A stretch of DNA of 64,000 nt, from contig NC_081552.1 of NCBI RefSeq assembly GCF_963082655.1, forward strand, positions 55,802,610 through 55,866,609, given 5' to 3'. Source of the DNA: Stomoxys calcitrans. Lineage: Eukaryota; Arthropoda; Insecta; Diptera; Muscidae. The notes under the pieces were generated by a model. It had not been told where the DNA came from and made no database searches. It saw nothing but the letters and a program-made list of their open reading frames with translations. Of this stretch, positions 45,441-56,397 are shown in pieces. Made by a program: the position numbers and the translations under genes. Positions within the stretch are counted from its first letter, which is position 1, and the number at the start of each line of letters is the position of its first letter.

Positions 45441-46358
45441 TAACAAGTAAAAAGGCGTTAAGTTCGGCCGGGCCGAACTTTGGATACGCACCACCTCGGG
45501 TATATATGTAAACCACCTTTCATCAAAATTCGATGAAAATTACATACCTTATACTCATATGCCTCATACCGATCTGAACTATATACGACACTGATGTCGA
45601 AAAGCCGAACATAAGTCGCTGTGTCAAATTTCAGTGAAATCGGATTATAAATGCGCCTTTTATGGGGCCAAGACTTTAAATCGAGATATCGTTCTACATG
45701 GCAGCTATATCCAAATCTGAACCGATTTGGGCCAAGTTGCATAAACATGTCCAAAAGCCTACCACAAAGCACTGTCCCAAATTCCGGCGAAATCGGACAA
45801 TAAATGCTTCTTTTATGGGCCCTAAACCTTGAATCGAGAGATCGATCTATATGGCAGCTATATGTAAATCTGGACCGATCTGGGGAAAATTTAATAAGGA
45901 CGTCGATGAGCCTAACCAAACTCACTGTGTCAAATTTCAGCGACATCGGACAATAAATGCGTCTTTTACGGTGCCAAAAAAAAAAAACTAGATATCGGTC
46001 TATATGGCAGCTATATCCAAATCTGAACCGATCTGGACCAAATTGAAGAAATATGTCAAAGGGCCTAACACAACTCACTGTCCCTAATTTCAGTAAAATC
46101 GGATAATGAGTGGCTTTTATGGGCCTTACACTATAAATCGGAGGATCGATCCATATGGCAGCTATATCCAAATCTGGACCGATCTGAGCCAAATTAACGA
46201 AGGATGTCGATGGACCTTACACAATTCACTGTCCCGAATGTCATCAAAATCGGATAATAAATGTGGCTTTTGTGGGCCTAAGACCCTTAACCGGAGGATC
46301 GGTCTATATGGCAGCTATATCCAAATCTAAATCTGGACCGATCTAAGCCAATTTAACG
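45441..46358 (-). mobile_element. DINE-B copy, hairpin end and five units
   Basis: AACAAGTAAAAAGGCGTTAA, perfect hairpin TTCGGCCGGGCCGAA, TACGCACCACCTCGGGTATA. The units keep one frame open (the 244-codon minus-strand frame 45458-46192) because the ~153-bp period equals 51 codons; this is not a gene. It joins C-family units at about 46358. Confidence 0.85.
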
Positions 46359-47902
46359 AAGGGGGGTGGACCCCTTCCCCAAAACACCCCCCAAACAGGA
46401 CTTATGGGAATATGGGTCTTAAATAAAAGGTATTTGAGTGTAGAATTTGAATCTTATATCCAAATATGGGACCAAGTGTTTGGGGGGCAGCCTCTCCCCA
46501 AAAAAGGGGAAAAATTTACGACCATAGCCATATGGGGCTCAATGGAAGGTCTTTGGGAGTAAAGCACGAATCTGATATCAATGTTTGGGAAAAGTGTCTA
46601 TGTAGCCACCCCACCTCCACAACACCACCCAAATAGGAATTATTTTCTGACTTTTGCAATATGAGGCTCAAATATGAGGGCTTTTAAAGTAGAACACGAA
46701 TCCGATATATATTTTCAAGGCCAACTCACTGAGTGGCCGCCCATCCATCCCCCAAAACACCCCCCAAGCCGGTCATGTTTGCCGATATACCGAAATACCT
46801 ATGGAAATATGGGGCTCAAATTAAAGGTATGTGGGAGTGGACCACGTATCTGATATCAACATTAGGGGCCAACTGTCTAGCGGACAACCCCCAAATAGGA
46901 CGTATTTGCTCACCAAGACAAGTTGGGTCCTAAAGAGAGGGCAACTAAATATTCATAGTTTTTAGGGCCAATACCCCAAACCATATTTGCTGACTTTTGC
47001 AATAAGGAGTTTAAATGAGATTAGAAAACGAATTTGATATCCAATTTTGAGGGCAATGGCAATATGGGGTTCAAATAAATGATATATACAATAGATATAT
47101 GAGAATAGAGCATGTTGCTGATATATTTTTAGGGCTTAGTATTTGGGGGACCACCCTACTCCCCAAAACAACCCTAAATCGGGCATATTTAACGACCATG
47201 ACAATGTGGGGCTCAAATGAAAGGTATTGGTGGGAAGAGCAAGAATTGATATCCATTTTCGGGACCAATTTTCTGGGGGTCTACCCCTTTCCCATAATAC
47301 CCCACAATCAGCAATTTTTTACTAACCATCGCAATATGGAGCTCAAATAAAGGTATTTGGGAGTAGAATACGAATTTGGTTTCCAAATGTGGGACCATGT
47401 ATTTAGGGCATCACCCCTTTCCCAAAACACCCCCAAAGGGAAAAATTTTTTCGACCATGCCAATATGCTCAAATGAAAGGTATTTGAGATTAGAAAACGA
47501 ATTTGATAACCTACTTTGGGGTCATGTGTTTGGGGGACGCCTCATCCAGTAAACTCCTCTTCAGCGAATGACAATATGGGGTTTAAATAAATGGTATTTG
47601 AGACAAGAGCACGATGCTGATATTTTTTCAGGGCCAAGTATCTGGGGGACCACCTCTCCCCCGAAGACACCACTAAATCAGACATCACCTTACATCCAAA
47701 CTTAAATTCGTGGACCAATAAAGATCATATGGGATTCAGATTAAGGCACTTATATTGTTAAACTGTTAGTCAAGCGATATACTATTTTCGTACCATGGTA
47801 TATCACTAAAAGATCTTTAATTGTCGAAAATAAATATTCCAAGGAAACTTTTGTTCCATATAAAGTAAAAGAAGGCGCAGCGGAGCGGGCCCTGTCCAGC
47901 TA
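46359..47902 (+). mobile_element. C-family copy with 3' end
   Basis: About twelve ~130-bp units ending CCAAGGAAACTTTTGTTCCA, AAAGTAAAAGAAGGCGCAGC, GGAGCGGGCCCTGTCCAGCTAA (CTAA instead of CTAG). Unit order matches 27981-29809. Confidence 0.7.
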
Positions 47903-48069
47903 ATATATTATAAATTTCACGATTTATAAAAAAACACTTTATTATTTCGCAAAGACTGTTTTTACACTATCATACTTTTACCTCAGGAACCTGAACGAAC
48001 GAGTTTAATAATTTCAAATGTTTATGGAAGTAAATGAGGCACTCCAACATATAACGGGACAATAAAACA
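47903..48069. other. AT-rich spacer, nothing recognised
   Basis: No family match and no open frame. Confidence 0.4.
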
Positions 48070-48838
48070 ACTAAAAAGGCTGGCCCAAACTTTAGATAAC
48101 CACCACCTCGGGTGTATATGTAAACTCCCTTTCGTCACAATCCGGTGAAAATTGGATAACTTTAAAATTTCAACAAAATCGGGTAATAAACAAAGCTTTT
48201 ATGATCTTCAGACCCTTAATCGTCTCATCGGTCTATATGACAGCCATATCTAAAAACAGTCCGATCTTTACCATATTTAGGTCGGATGTCGGGACGATTA
48301 AAATAACTTACTGTTCCGAAATTTGGTAATAAATAAAGCTTTTATGGGCTTCTGGAGGCCACCGTAGCGCAGAGGTTAGCATGTCCGCCTATGACGCTGA
48401 GATTAATTTGCATTTGCAAAATTTGCAATTTGCAAATTTTATGGGCTTCAGACCCTTCATCGGCATATCGGTATATATCACAGCTATGTAGAAATATAGT
48501 CCAATCTGATCTATATTAGGGTCAGATGTCGGGAGGCCTGAAACATTCACTGTTTGAAATTTCAGAAAAATCGATTGAAAAATAAAGCATTTATGGGCAT
48601 TATAGCCTTTATCGGCAGATCGGTCTATATAGCAGCAATTTCCAAATATGGTCCGATTTGGCCCGTTCAAGAACTTAACCAGCGTGCAAGGAAAAGACAT
48701 ATCCGTGCCAAATTTCAGCTCAATATCTAAATTTTTTAAGGCTGTAGAGTGATTACAACAGACGGACGGATAGACGGACATACACATGGACATCGTCTTA
48801 GAATTTTACGACGATCCGAAATATATATCCTTTGTAGA
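48070..48838 (-). mobile_element. DINE-D copy holding a short SINE insertion
   Basis: AACAACTAAAAAGGCTGGCC (hairpin mostly deleted), GATAACCACCACCTCGGGTG, then D-type units (CAACAAAATCGGGTAATAAA), microsatellite at about 48765-48790, TACGACGATCCGAAATATAT. It breaks at CCTTTGTAGACATG into a DINE-B end. Confidence 0.75.
48340..48449 (+). mobile_element. Truncated SINE (84 bp) with 13-bp target duplication
   Basis: TTTTATGGGCTTC at 48340-48352 and 48437-48449 flanks an 84-bp insert. The insert starts TGGAGGCCACCGTAGCGCAG, keeps the tRNA-like head through TATGACGCTGA and then passes to the tail repeats GCATTTGCAAAATTTGCAAT. The B box and body are missing, so the copy keeps both ends but lost its middle. 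Confidence 0.93.
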
Positions 48839-49070
48839 CATGCGTGCCGTATATGGTTCAGAACAGTTTATTTTTAGATATAGCTACTAAAATTAAACAA
48901 TGACTTGTACTTATTAGTATTTGGTCCAAATCGGAAGATATTTCGATAAAGATTCAATGGGGCATGAGGTAAGCCTTTTTTCATCGGATTTTGACGAAAG
49001 GTAGTTTAAAAATATACCCGAGGTGGTGGGTATCCAAAGTTCGGCCCGGCCTAGCTTAACACCTTTTTGT
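48839..49070 (+). mobile_element. DINE-B hairpin end
   Basis: AACAATGACTTGTACTTATT, TGGTCCAAATCGGAAGATAT, CCGAGGTGGTGGGTATCC, hairpin TTCGGCCCGGCCTAG, TTAACACCTTTTTG. Confidence 0.8.
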
Positions 49071-49188
49071 TGGTCTTCCTTTTGCATTTCCGGAAGATGT
49101 AGTGGGTATCTCTTCTACCAATGTATCCAAGATGGTGTCCTCCTTAAGCCAGTCCTGGTAGTTTGCATTGAATCTTTCACCACGATAG
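49071..49188. other. Short unassigned spacer
   Basis: 118 bp without match, between a DINE-B end and a DINE-D start. Confidence 0.4.
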
Positions 49189-49882
49189 GAAGGGGGAATA
49201 TTTGTTCAGTCATTCCGTTTGCAACACATCGAAATATCAATTTGCGACCCTACAAAGTATATATATTTCGGATCGTTGTAAAATTCTTAGACGATTTTAC
49301 GATGTCCATGTGTCCGTCCGATAGATAGTGATATATTGAGCTGAAATTTGACACAGATACATCTTCTTGCTGCATGCTGGTTAAGTTTTGAACGGGCCAA
49401 ATCGGATCTGCTTATAAAGGGTATAGAGCCCGAAAATCCGCTTCCAGACATCTGTTCAGATCGGACCATATTTAGATATTGCTGCCATTACACCAATCTG
49501 CCGATAAAGGTTCTGAAGCCCATAAAGGCTTTATTTACGTGATTTCGCAGAAATTTTAAACAGTAAGTTGTTTTAAGACTCCCGATATCCGATCCAAATA
49601 TGGTTCAGACCGATCTGCCGATAAGGGGTCTGTAGCCCATAAAAACTTTATTTTTTATCCGACTTCGCTGAAATTTGAAACAGTGAGTTCTTTTAAGCCT
49701 CCCGATATCCGCCCCAAATATAATTCAGATCGGACTATATTTAGATATAGCTGCCAATCTGCTTTACTTAATATCCGATTTCGCTGAAATTTGAAACAGA
49801 GTTGCTTAAGGACTATATATAGATATAGCTGCCATATAGACCGATCAGCTGATAGAGGGTCTGAAGCCCATAAAAGCTTTAT
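49189..49882 (+). mobile_element. DINE-D copy, TATACCC side
   Basis: CCACGATAGGAAGGGGGAAT, TTGCAACACATCGAAATATC, TACAAAGTATATATATTTCG, a reduced microsatellite TGTCCATGTGTCCGTCCG at 49302-49320, four units (CGATTTCGCTGAAATTTGAA). It is cut by DINE-A within AAGCTTTAT. Confidence 0.75.
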
Positions 49883-50288
49883 TATACCCTTCACCATAGG
49901 ATGTGGCTATACTAATTTCGTCATTCCTTGTGTAACACCTCAAAATATGCGTCTAAGACCCCATGAAGTACAATATATATATTCTTGATCGTCGTGACAT
50001 TTTAAGTCGTTCTAACCATGTCCGTCCGTCCGTTTGTCGAAAGCTTGAAATTTCTAATAAGGGCAGGTCACTTGGGATTGTAAATTGGCCAAATGGGTCC
50101 ATATATTGATATAGCTGCCATATAAACCGATCTTGGGTCTTGACTTCTTAAGCATCTAAGAGGCGCAAATCTCATCCGATTTGGCTGGAATTTTGCATGA
50201 AGTGTTTAGGTACCACTTTCAACAACTGTGTTAAGTATGGTTTCAATCGGTCCATAACCAGATATAGCAGTCATATAAACCGATCTTA
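49883..50288 (+). mobile_element. DINE-A stub interrupted by an RTE element
   Basis: TATACCCTTCACCATAGG terminus, block with CATGAAGTACAATATATATA, short microsatellite, two units. It stops at CATATAAACCGATCTTA where the 3' end of the RTE copy begins. Confidence 0.8.
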
Positions 50289-50303
50289 CTTTACTTTAAT
50301 TGG

Positions 50304-50751
50304 CTATGACAGAATATTTCTTCCACTAGCCGAACGTAGAATAGCGTTCCAAGCGACTCGACCTCCTGCGCTCATTCTAAAATCACTGACACCAAGTTTC
50401 GAGGTGTCTCCCACAGCTTGATCTTTACATCGGGCTTTTGGTCTTCCCGGTTTGCGTGTACCACCGTGTTTGCCTTCAAAAGACTTCTTTGTTGGAGCTT
50501 CTTCATTCATTCTGACAACACTAGGTCATGTTGCAACGCAGCCGTTGTATTTTGATGCGTGTAACTATGCTATTGTCGTCATACAGCTCATACAGCTCGT
50601 GGTTCATACGTTGCCTATATTCTCCGTTAACGCAAACTGGTCCATATATCCATATGGTCCATATTTTACGAAGAATCTTTCTCTCAAATACTCCAAGCAC
50701 TGCCTCATCTGCTTTCACAAGTACCCATGCTTCAGAACCATATAACAGCAC
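50304..50751 (-). pseudogene. RTE C-terminal region
   Basis: 50751-50521 reads LLYGSEAWVLVKADEAVLGV, FERKILRKIW and RRMNHELYELY-like sequence. 50510-50304, in another frame, gives GGTRKPGRPKARCKDQAVGD and TSKLGVSDFRMSAGGRVAWN. These are the thumb/C-terminal motifs (YGSExW, RGRPKxRW) found after the RT in RTE-type elements. A frameshift separates the two. Confidence 0.8.
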
Positions 50752-50997
50752 GGGTAGTATCAGTGTCTTGTAAAGTGTAGTCTTCGTCTGTCGAGAGGTG
50801 GCCTTGTTTCTAAACAGCTTACTTAGTCCAAAGTAGCATCTGTTTGCCAGTATTATTCTTCGCTTAATCTCAAAACTGGTGTCATTCGTTTATGTGACGG
50901 TAGATAAAGTTACTGACTATCTCAAAGTTGTGGTTCCCAAATTTCTCCATGTTCTTTACCTGCTCGGTTGTGCAAGGCTTTTTGGAGTTGAAACCAT

Positions 50998-51627
50998 TCA
51001 TTTCGTCTTATCTCCATTTACTGCCAGACCCATTTTCACTGACACTCTTTCGATTTTTTCAAAGGCTGCAGTTACTACTTCCGGTGACCGACCTATGATA
51101 TCGATATCGTCGGCATAGGCGAGTAGCATATGCTCTCTTGTGATTAGTGTACCATATCTATTCACTTCTGCATCTCGTACAATCTTCTGCAGCAGGATAT
51201 TAAAGAGATCACACGATAGGCTGTCTCCTTGTCTGAAACCTCGTTTAGGATTAAATGGTTCGGAGAGATTCTTTAATATTCTTACAGAGGAACGCGTATC
51301 AGCAAGTGTCATCCTGCAGAGTCTTATTAATTTTGCAGGGATACCAAACTCAGACATGGCTTGAAATACCTTTGAACGTAAAGGAGTATCGAAGGCGGCT
51401 TTGTAGTCAACAAAGAGGTGGTAGGTGTTGATTTGTCCTTCTGTGTGATGCATACGCCTTATCAGCGTGTCGCCTCCGGTCTTAAATAGTTCAGCGGGTA
51501 ACCCGTCGGCTCCAGCTGCCTTGTTGTTCTTTAGTCGGGTTACTGCTACTTGGACCTCATTCTGACTGCGGTATCCTCTTCGCCGCCAACATCGGACACT
51601 GGCAGTTGGATTAAATGTTCCTTTCAT
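50998..51627 (-). pseudogene. RTE reverse transcriptase, with YADD, internally deleted
   Basis: 209 codons: AVTRLKNNKAAGADGLPAEL (block 1), LFVDYKAAFDTPLRSKVFQA (block A, first catalytic D), KRGFRQGDSLSCDLFNILLQ (block B), HMLLAYADDIDIIGRSPEVV (block C, catalytic DD), KMGLAVNGDKTK (block D). The block between GGDTLIRRMHH and TYHLFVDY is shortened: about 60-80 residues normally found there (including the KxxxxxxNYRPIS region) are missing. The palm residues survive but the fold cannot be complete. Confidence 0.88.
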
Positions 51628-52200
51628 ATCCTCTGCATGTTGTCTGTGTCAGTTACCAGATTTCCTTCTTTGTCTCTGTGTGAGGATGTGCCTGCACCAA
51701 AGCCATCGGTATGGTGTTTAATTCTTTGGTAGAATTTCCGGACTTCATTCTGACTCCTGTACATCTCAATTCGCTCGCACTCACGTGTTTCCATTTCTTT
51801 TTTCTTTCTGCGGAATAGACATTTCTCCTCTCTCCTTTTCTCCTGATACCTCTCCTTCATCTGGCGCGTTGCTACTGATTGCAGGGTTGCTCTATATGCC
51901 GCATTCTTGGCTTCAGTAGCATTTCGACACTCTTGGTCATACCATGGGTTTTTTGGAGGAGGCTTCCGGTACCCAAGTACGGATTTCGCGGCATTTTCCA
52001 TGGAGTGGGCAATAGTTTGCCACTGCGCCATTATATCATCGGAACAAGGAGTGCTTTCATCAAGCAGTTGGGTCAGCCGAGTGGAGTATGCAGCTGCCAT
52101 TTGTTGTGTCTGCAGCTTTTCAATGTCCAGCTTCCGTGCAGTGTCAGATCGTACTTTCCTCGCCATGTTCAAACGGGTGCGAACCTTTGCTGCAACAAGG
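51624..52200 (-). pseudogene. RTE linker between endonuclease and RT
   Basis: Continuation of the frame 52406-51624: YRKPPPKNPWYDQECRNATE, then a highly charged stretch YQEKRREEKCLFRRKKKEME likely to be helical, then KFYQRIKHHTDGFGAGTS. Such a basic linker precedes the RT in RTE elements. The frame ends in VTDTDNMQRI, and the RT follows in another frame. Confidence 0.75.
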
Positions 52201-52960
52201 TAATGATCCGAATCTATATTCGCTCCACGGATCGATCGTACATCTAACACGCTGGATGAATGCCTTCCATCTATCACAACGTGATCAATTTGGTTTATCG
52301 TGTTTTGATCGGGTGACAGCCATGTGGCTTTGTGGATATTTTTATGTTGAAATCTGGTGCTACTAACTACCATGTTTTTTGTCGCGGCGAAATCTATCAG
52401 CCTCAACGCATTACTGGACGTTATCTCATGGAGGCTAAACTTTCCGACTGTTGGACCAATAATGGCTTCCTTCCCTATTTTCGCATTAAAATCTCCCAGA
52501 AAGATTTAAATATCATGGGCGGGGCAGCCGTCATATTCTCTCTCTAGGCGCTCGTAGAAAATATCCTTGGTCTGCTCGTCTTTGTCTTCCGTCGGGGCAT
52601 GGGCACATATAAGGCTGATGTTGAAGAATTTGGCTTTTATGCGGATTGTGACTAGCCTCTCGTCCACCGGAATAAAAGTTGGAGATTAGGTGTTTCAGTC
52701 TTCGACTAACCACAAATCCGCAGCCAAATTCATGCCACGTGTTATGGCAGCTATGGTATAGTTCGTCACCGTTTGGTGTTGTAGTGACGCCATTCCCAGA
52801 CCATCGCACTTCCTGTAAGGCGGTTATATCTGCCTTGTACTTCTCTAATACATCCGCCAGCGCATATACTGCCCCTTCTCTATAAAGAGTGCAGACATTC
52901 CAGGTGCAGATCCGCAAATCATGGTCCTTTTTTCGTTTGCGTGGGTTGTCAACGTTGGGG
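52200..52960 (-). pseudogene. RTE endonuclease domain, broken
   Basis: The first frame (52960-52531) reads LRICTWNVCTLYREGAVYAL and DITALQEVRWSGNG, the opening TWNV and catalytic E of the exonuclease/endonuclease fold, then HEFGCGFVVSRRLKHL. It shifts frame after about 52700. Near 52510-52480 GDFNAKIG is readable but follows a stop codon. The second frame, starting 52406, gives QIDHVVIDGRHSSSVLDVRS and DSDHYLVAAKVRTRL, with the final SDH catalytic motif. All catalytic signatures are present, scattered over three frames: functional in its ancestor, dead here. Confidence 0.82.
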
Positions 52961-53863
52961 GGGTCCGTTTTTATACCCACCACCGAAGAATGGGGGTATA
53001 TTCGTTTTGTCATTCCATTTGCAACACATCGAAATATCCATTTCCGACCCTATAAAGTATATATATTCTTGATCAGCTTAAAAATCTAAGACGATCTAGT
53101 CATGTCCGTCCGTCTGTCCGTCTGTCTGTTGAAATCACGCTATAGTCTTTAAAAATAGAGATATTGAGCTGAAATTTTGCACAGTATTTTTTTTTTGTCC
53201 ATAAGCAGGTTAAGTTCGAAGATGGGCTATATCGGACTATATCTTGATATAGCCCCCATACAGACCGATCCTCCGATTTAGGGTCTTATGTCCATAAAAG
53301 CCACATTTATTAACCGATTTTGCTGAAATTTGGAACAGAAAGTTATATTAGGCCACTCGACATCCTTCGTCAATTTGACCCAGATCGGTTCAGATTTCGA
53401 TATAGCTGCCATATAGACCGATCCGCCAATTTAGGGTCTAAGGCCTATAAAAGCCACATTTACTAACCGATTTTGCTGAAATTTAGGACAGAGAGTTATC
53501 TTAGGCCACCCAATATCCTTCCTCAATTTGGCCCAGATCGGTTCTGATTTCGATATAGCTGCCATATAGACCGATCCGCCAATTTGGGGTCTAAGGCCCA
53601 TAAAAGCCGCATTTATTATCCGATTTTGCTGAAATTTAGGACAGAGAGTTATGTTATGCCACTCGACATCCTTCCTCAATTTGGCCCAGATCGGTTCAGA
53701 TTTCGATATAGCTGCCATATAGACCGATCCACCAATTTAGGGTCTAAGGCCCATAATAGCCGCATTTATTATCCGATTTTGCTGAAATTTTGGACAGAGA
53801 GTTATGTTAGGCCACTCGATATCCTTCCTCAACTTGGCTCAGATCGGTTCAGATTTGGATATA

Positions 53864-54470
53864 AAGGGTGATTTTTTTGAGGTTAGGATTTTCATGCATT
53901 AGTATTTGACAGATCACGTGGGATTTCAGACATGGTGTCAAAGAGAAAGATGCTCAGCATGCTTTGACATTTCATCATGAATAGACTTACTAACGAGCAA
54001 CGCTTGCAAATCATTGAATTTTATTACCAAAATCAGTGTTCGGTTCGAAATGTGTTCATTCACCGTAACGTTGCGTCCAACAGCATCTTTGAAAAAATAC
54101 GGTCCAATGATTCCACCAGCGCACAAACCACACCAAACAGTGCATTTTTCGGGATGCATGGGCAGTTCTTGAACGGCTTCTGGTTGCTCTTCACTCCAAA
54201 TGCGGCAATTTTGCTTATTTACGTAGCCATTCAACCAGAAATGAGCCTCATCGCTGAACAAAATTTGTCAAAATTTGAACACATTTCGAACCGAACACTG
54301 ATTTTGGTAATAAAATTCAATGATTTGCAAGCGTTGCTCGTTAGTAAGTCTATTCATGATGAAATGTCAAAGCATACTGAGCATCTTTCTCTTTGACACC
54401 ATGTCTGAAATCCCACGTGATCTGTCAAATACTAATGCATGAAAATCCTAACCTCAAAAAAATCACCCTT
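53864..54470 (-). pseudogene. Tc1/mariner fold-back derivative, copy 3 (607 bp)
   Basis: Inserted at a TA within GGATATAGCTGCC of a DINE-B unit; TA duplicated at 53862-53863 and 54471-54472. Ends AAGGGTGA...TCACCCTT. The arms are longer than in copy 2: inverted identity runs through the codons for EFYYQNQCSVRNVF. The minus-strand frame 54261-53938 carries FSDEAHFWLNGYVNKQNCRI, LPMHPEKCTVWCGLCAGGII, GPYFFKDAVGRNVTVN, the central catalytic part only. Confidence 0.93.
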
Positions 54471-54896
54471 TAGCTGCCATATAGACCGATCTCTCGATTT
54501 AAGGTCTTGCGCCCATAAAAGGCGCATTTATTGTCCGATGTCGTCGAAATTTGGGACAGTGAGTTGTCTAAGGCCCTTGACATTTTTCTGCAATATGGCA
54601 TAGATCGGTTCAGATTTGGATATAGCTGCCATATAGACCGATCTCTCGATTTTAAATTCTTGGGGCCATAAAAGGCGCATTTATTATCCCATGTCTCCGA
54701 AATTAGGGACAGTGAGTAGTGTTAGGACCTTCGACATCCTTCTTCAATTTGGCTCAGATCGGTCCAGATTTGAATATAGCTGCCATATAGACCGATCTCT
54801 ACATTTAAGGTTTTGGTTCAATAAAAGGCGCATTGATTATCCGATGTCGCCCAAATTTCGGACAGTGAGTTGTGTTGGGCCCTTCGACTTTCTTTT

Positions 54897-56397
54897 TATA
54901 CCCTCCACCATAAGATGGGGGGTATACTAATTTCGTCATTCTGTTTGTAACTACTCGAAATATTCCTCTGAGACCCCATAAAGTATATATATTCTTGATC
55001 GTCGTGACATTTTATGTCGATCTAGCCATGTCCGTCCGTCTGTCCGTCCGTCTGTCCGTCCGTCCGTCCGTCCGTCTGTCTGTCGAAAGCACGCTAACTT
55101 CCGAAGGAGTAAAGCTAACCGCTTAAAATTTTGCACAAATACTTCTTATTAGTGTAGGTCGGTTGGTATTGCAAATGGGCCATATCGGTCCATGTTTTGA
55201 TATAGCTGCCATATAAACCGATCTTGGGTCTTGACTTCTTGAGCCTCTAGCGTGCGCAATTCTTATCCGATCAGAATGAAATTTTGCACGACGTGTTTCA
55301 TTATGATATCCAACAACTGTGCCAAGTATGCTACAAATCGGTTCATAACCTGATATAGCTGCCATATAAACCGATCTTGGGTCTTGACTTCTTGAGCCAC
55401 TAGAGTGCGCAATTCTTATCCGATTGAAATGAAATTTTGCGCGACGTGTTTTGTTATTATATCCAACAACTGTGCCAAGTATGGTTCAAATCGGTTCATA
55501 ACCTGATATAGCTGCCATATAAACCGATCTTGGGTCTTGACTTCTTGAGCCTCTAGAGGGCGCAATTCTTATCCGATTGGAATGGAATTTCGCACGACGT
55601 GTTTTGTTATGATACCCAACAACTGTGCCAAGTATGGTTTAAATCGGTCCATAACCTGATATAGCTGCCATATAAACCGATTTTGGGTCTTGACTTCTTG
55701 AGCCTCTAGAGGGCACAATTCTTATCCGGTTTGAATGAATTTTTGCACGAAGTATTTCGTTATGATATCCAACAACTGTGCCAGGTATGGTTCAAATCGG
55801 TCTATAACCTGATATAGCTGTCATATAAACAGATCTGGGGATTTGACTTCTTGAGCTTCTAGAAGCCGCAATTCCTATCCGATTTGGCTGAAATTTTGCA
55901 TGACGTATTTTATTTTTACTTTCAACAACTGTGTCAAATAAGGTTCAAATCGGTTCATAACCTGATATAGCTGCCATTTAAACCGATCTGGGATCTTGAC
56001 TTCTTGACCCCCAGAGGTCGCAATTATTATCCGATAGGCCTGAAATTTTGTACGATGGATCCTCTCATGACCATCAACAAACGCGTTTATTATGGTCTGA
56101 ATCGGTCTATAGCCCGATACAGATCCCATATAAATCGTTCTCTCTATTTTACATCGTGAGCCCCAATGGGCGCAATTCTTATACGAATTTTCTGAAATTT
56201 TACACAGGTCTCCAACATATAATTTAATTGTGGTCCGAACCGGACCATATCTTGATATCGTTTTAATAGCAGAGCAACTCTTTTCTTATATCCTTTTTTG
56301 CCTAAGAAGAGATGCCGGGAAAAGAACTCGACAAATGCGATCCATGGTGGAGGGCATATAAGATTCGGCCCGGCCGTACTTAGCACGCTTTTACTTG
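54897..56397 (+). mobile_element. DINE-A, complete copy (1.50 kb) inside DINE-B
   Basis: TATACCCTCCACCATAAG terminus, block, microsatellite about 55028-55083, eight ~152-bp units, TTTTTGCCTAAGAAGAGATG, ATGGTGGAGGGCATA, hairpin TTCGGCCCGGCCGTA (one change), ..CACGCTTTTACTTG. The left flank ends CTTTCTTTT and the right flank starts TTCAATTTGG. Confidence 0.95.

Larger units (their letters stand above)
50289..52970 (-). mobile_element. RTE-like non-LTR retrotransposon, decayed copy
   Basis: Minus-strand order: endonuclease (52960-52200), linker, reverse transcriptase (51627-50998) and a C-terminal region (50751-50304). There is no separate RNase H and no ORF1. This single-ORF plan, and the C-terminal VFERKILRKI and MNHELYELY motifs, resemble RTE-clade elements of insects. 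The 3' end carries a short AAAGTAAAGTAAG run, similar to the short tandem tails of RTE elements. Several frameshifts and stops; an internal RT deletion. Confidence 0.75.

Noticed and set aside
45458..46192. 244-codon minus-strand open frame, longest in the window
   Set aside because: It lies wholly in DINE-B tandem units. The 153-bp period is 51 codons, so the frame stays open and the translation repeats every ~51 residues (FDIFLQFGPDRFRFGYSCHI-type). Similar frames occur in other DINE-B copies in either orientation.
51550..52247. Plus-strand frames of 60-122 codons opposite the RTE element
   Set aside because: They are shadows; the minus strand carries the endonuclease and RT motifs.
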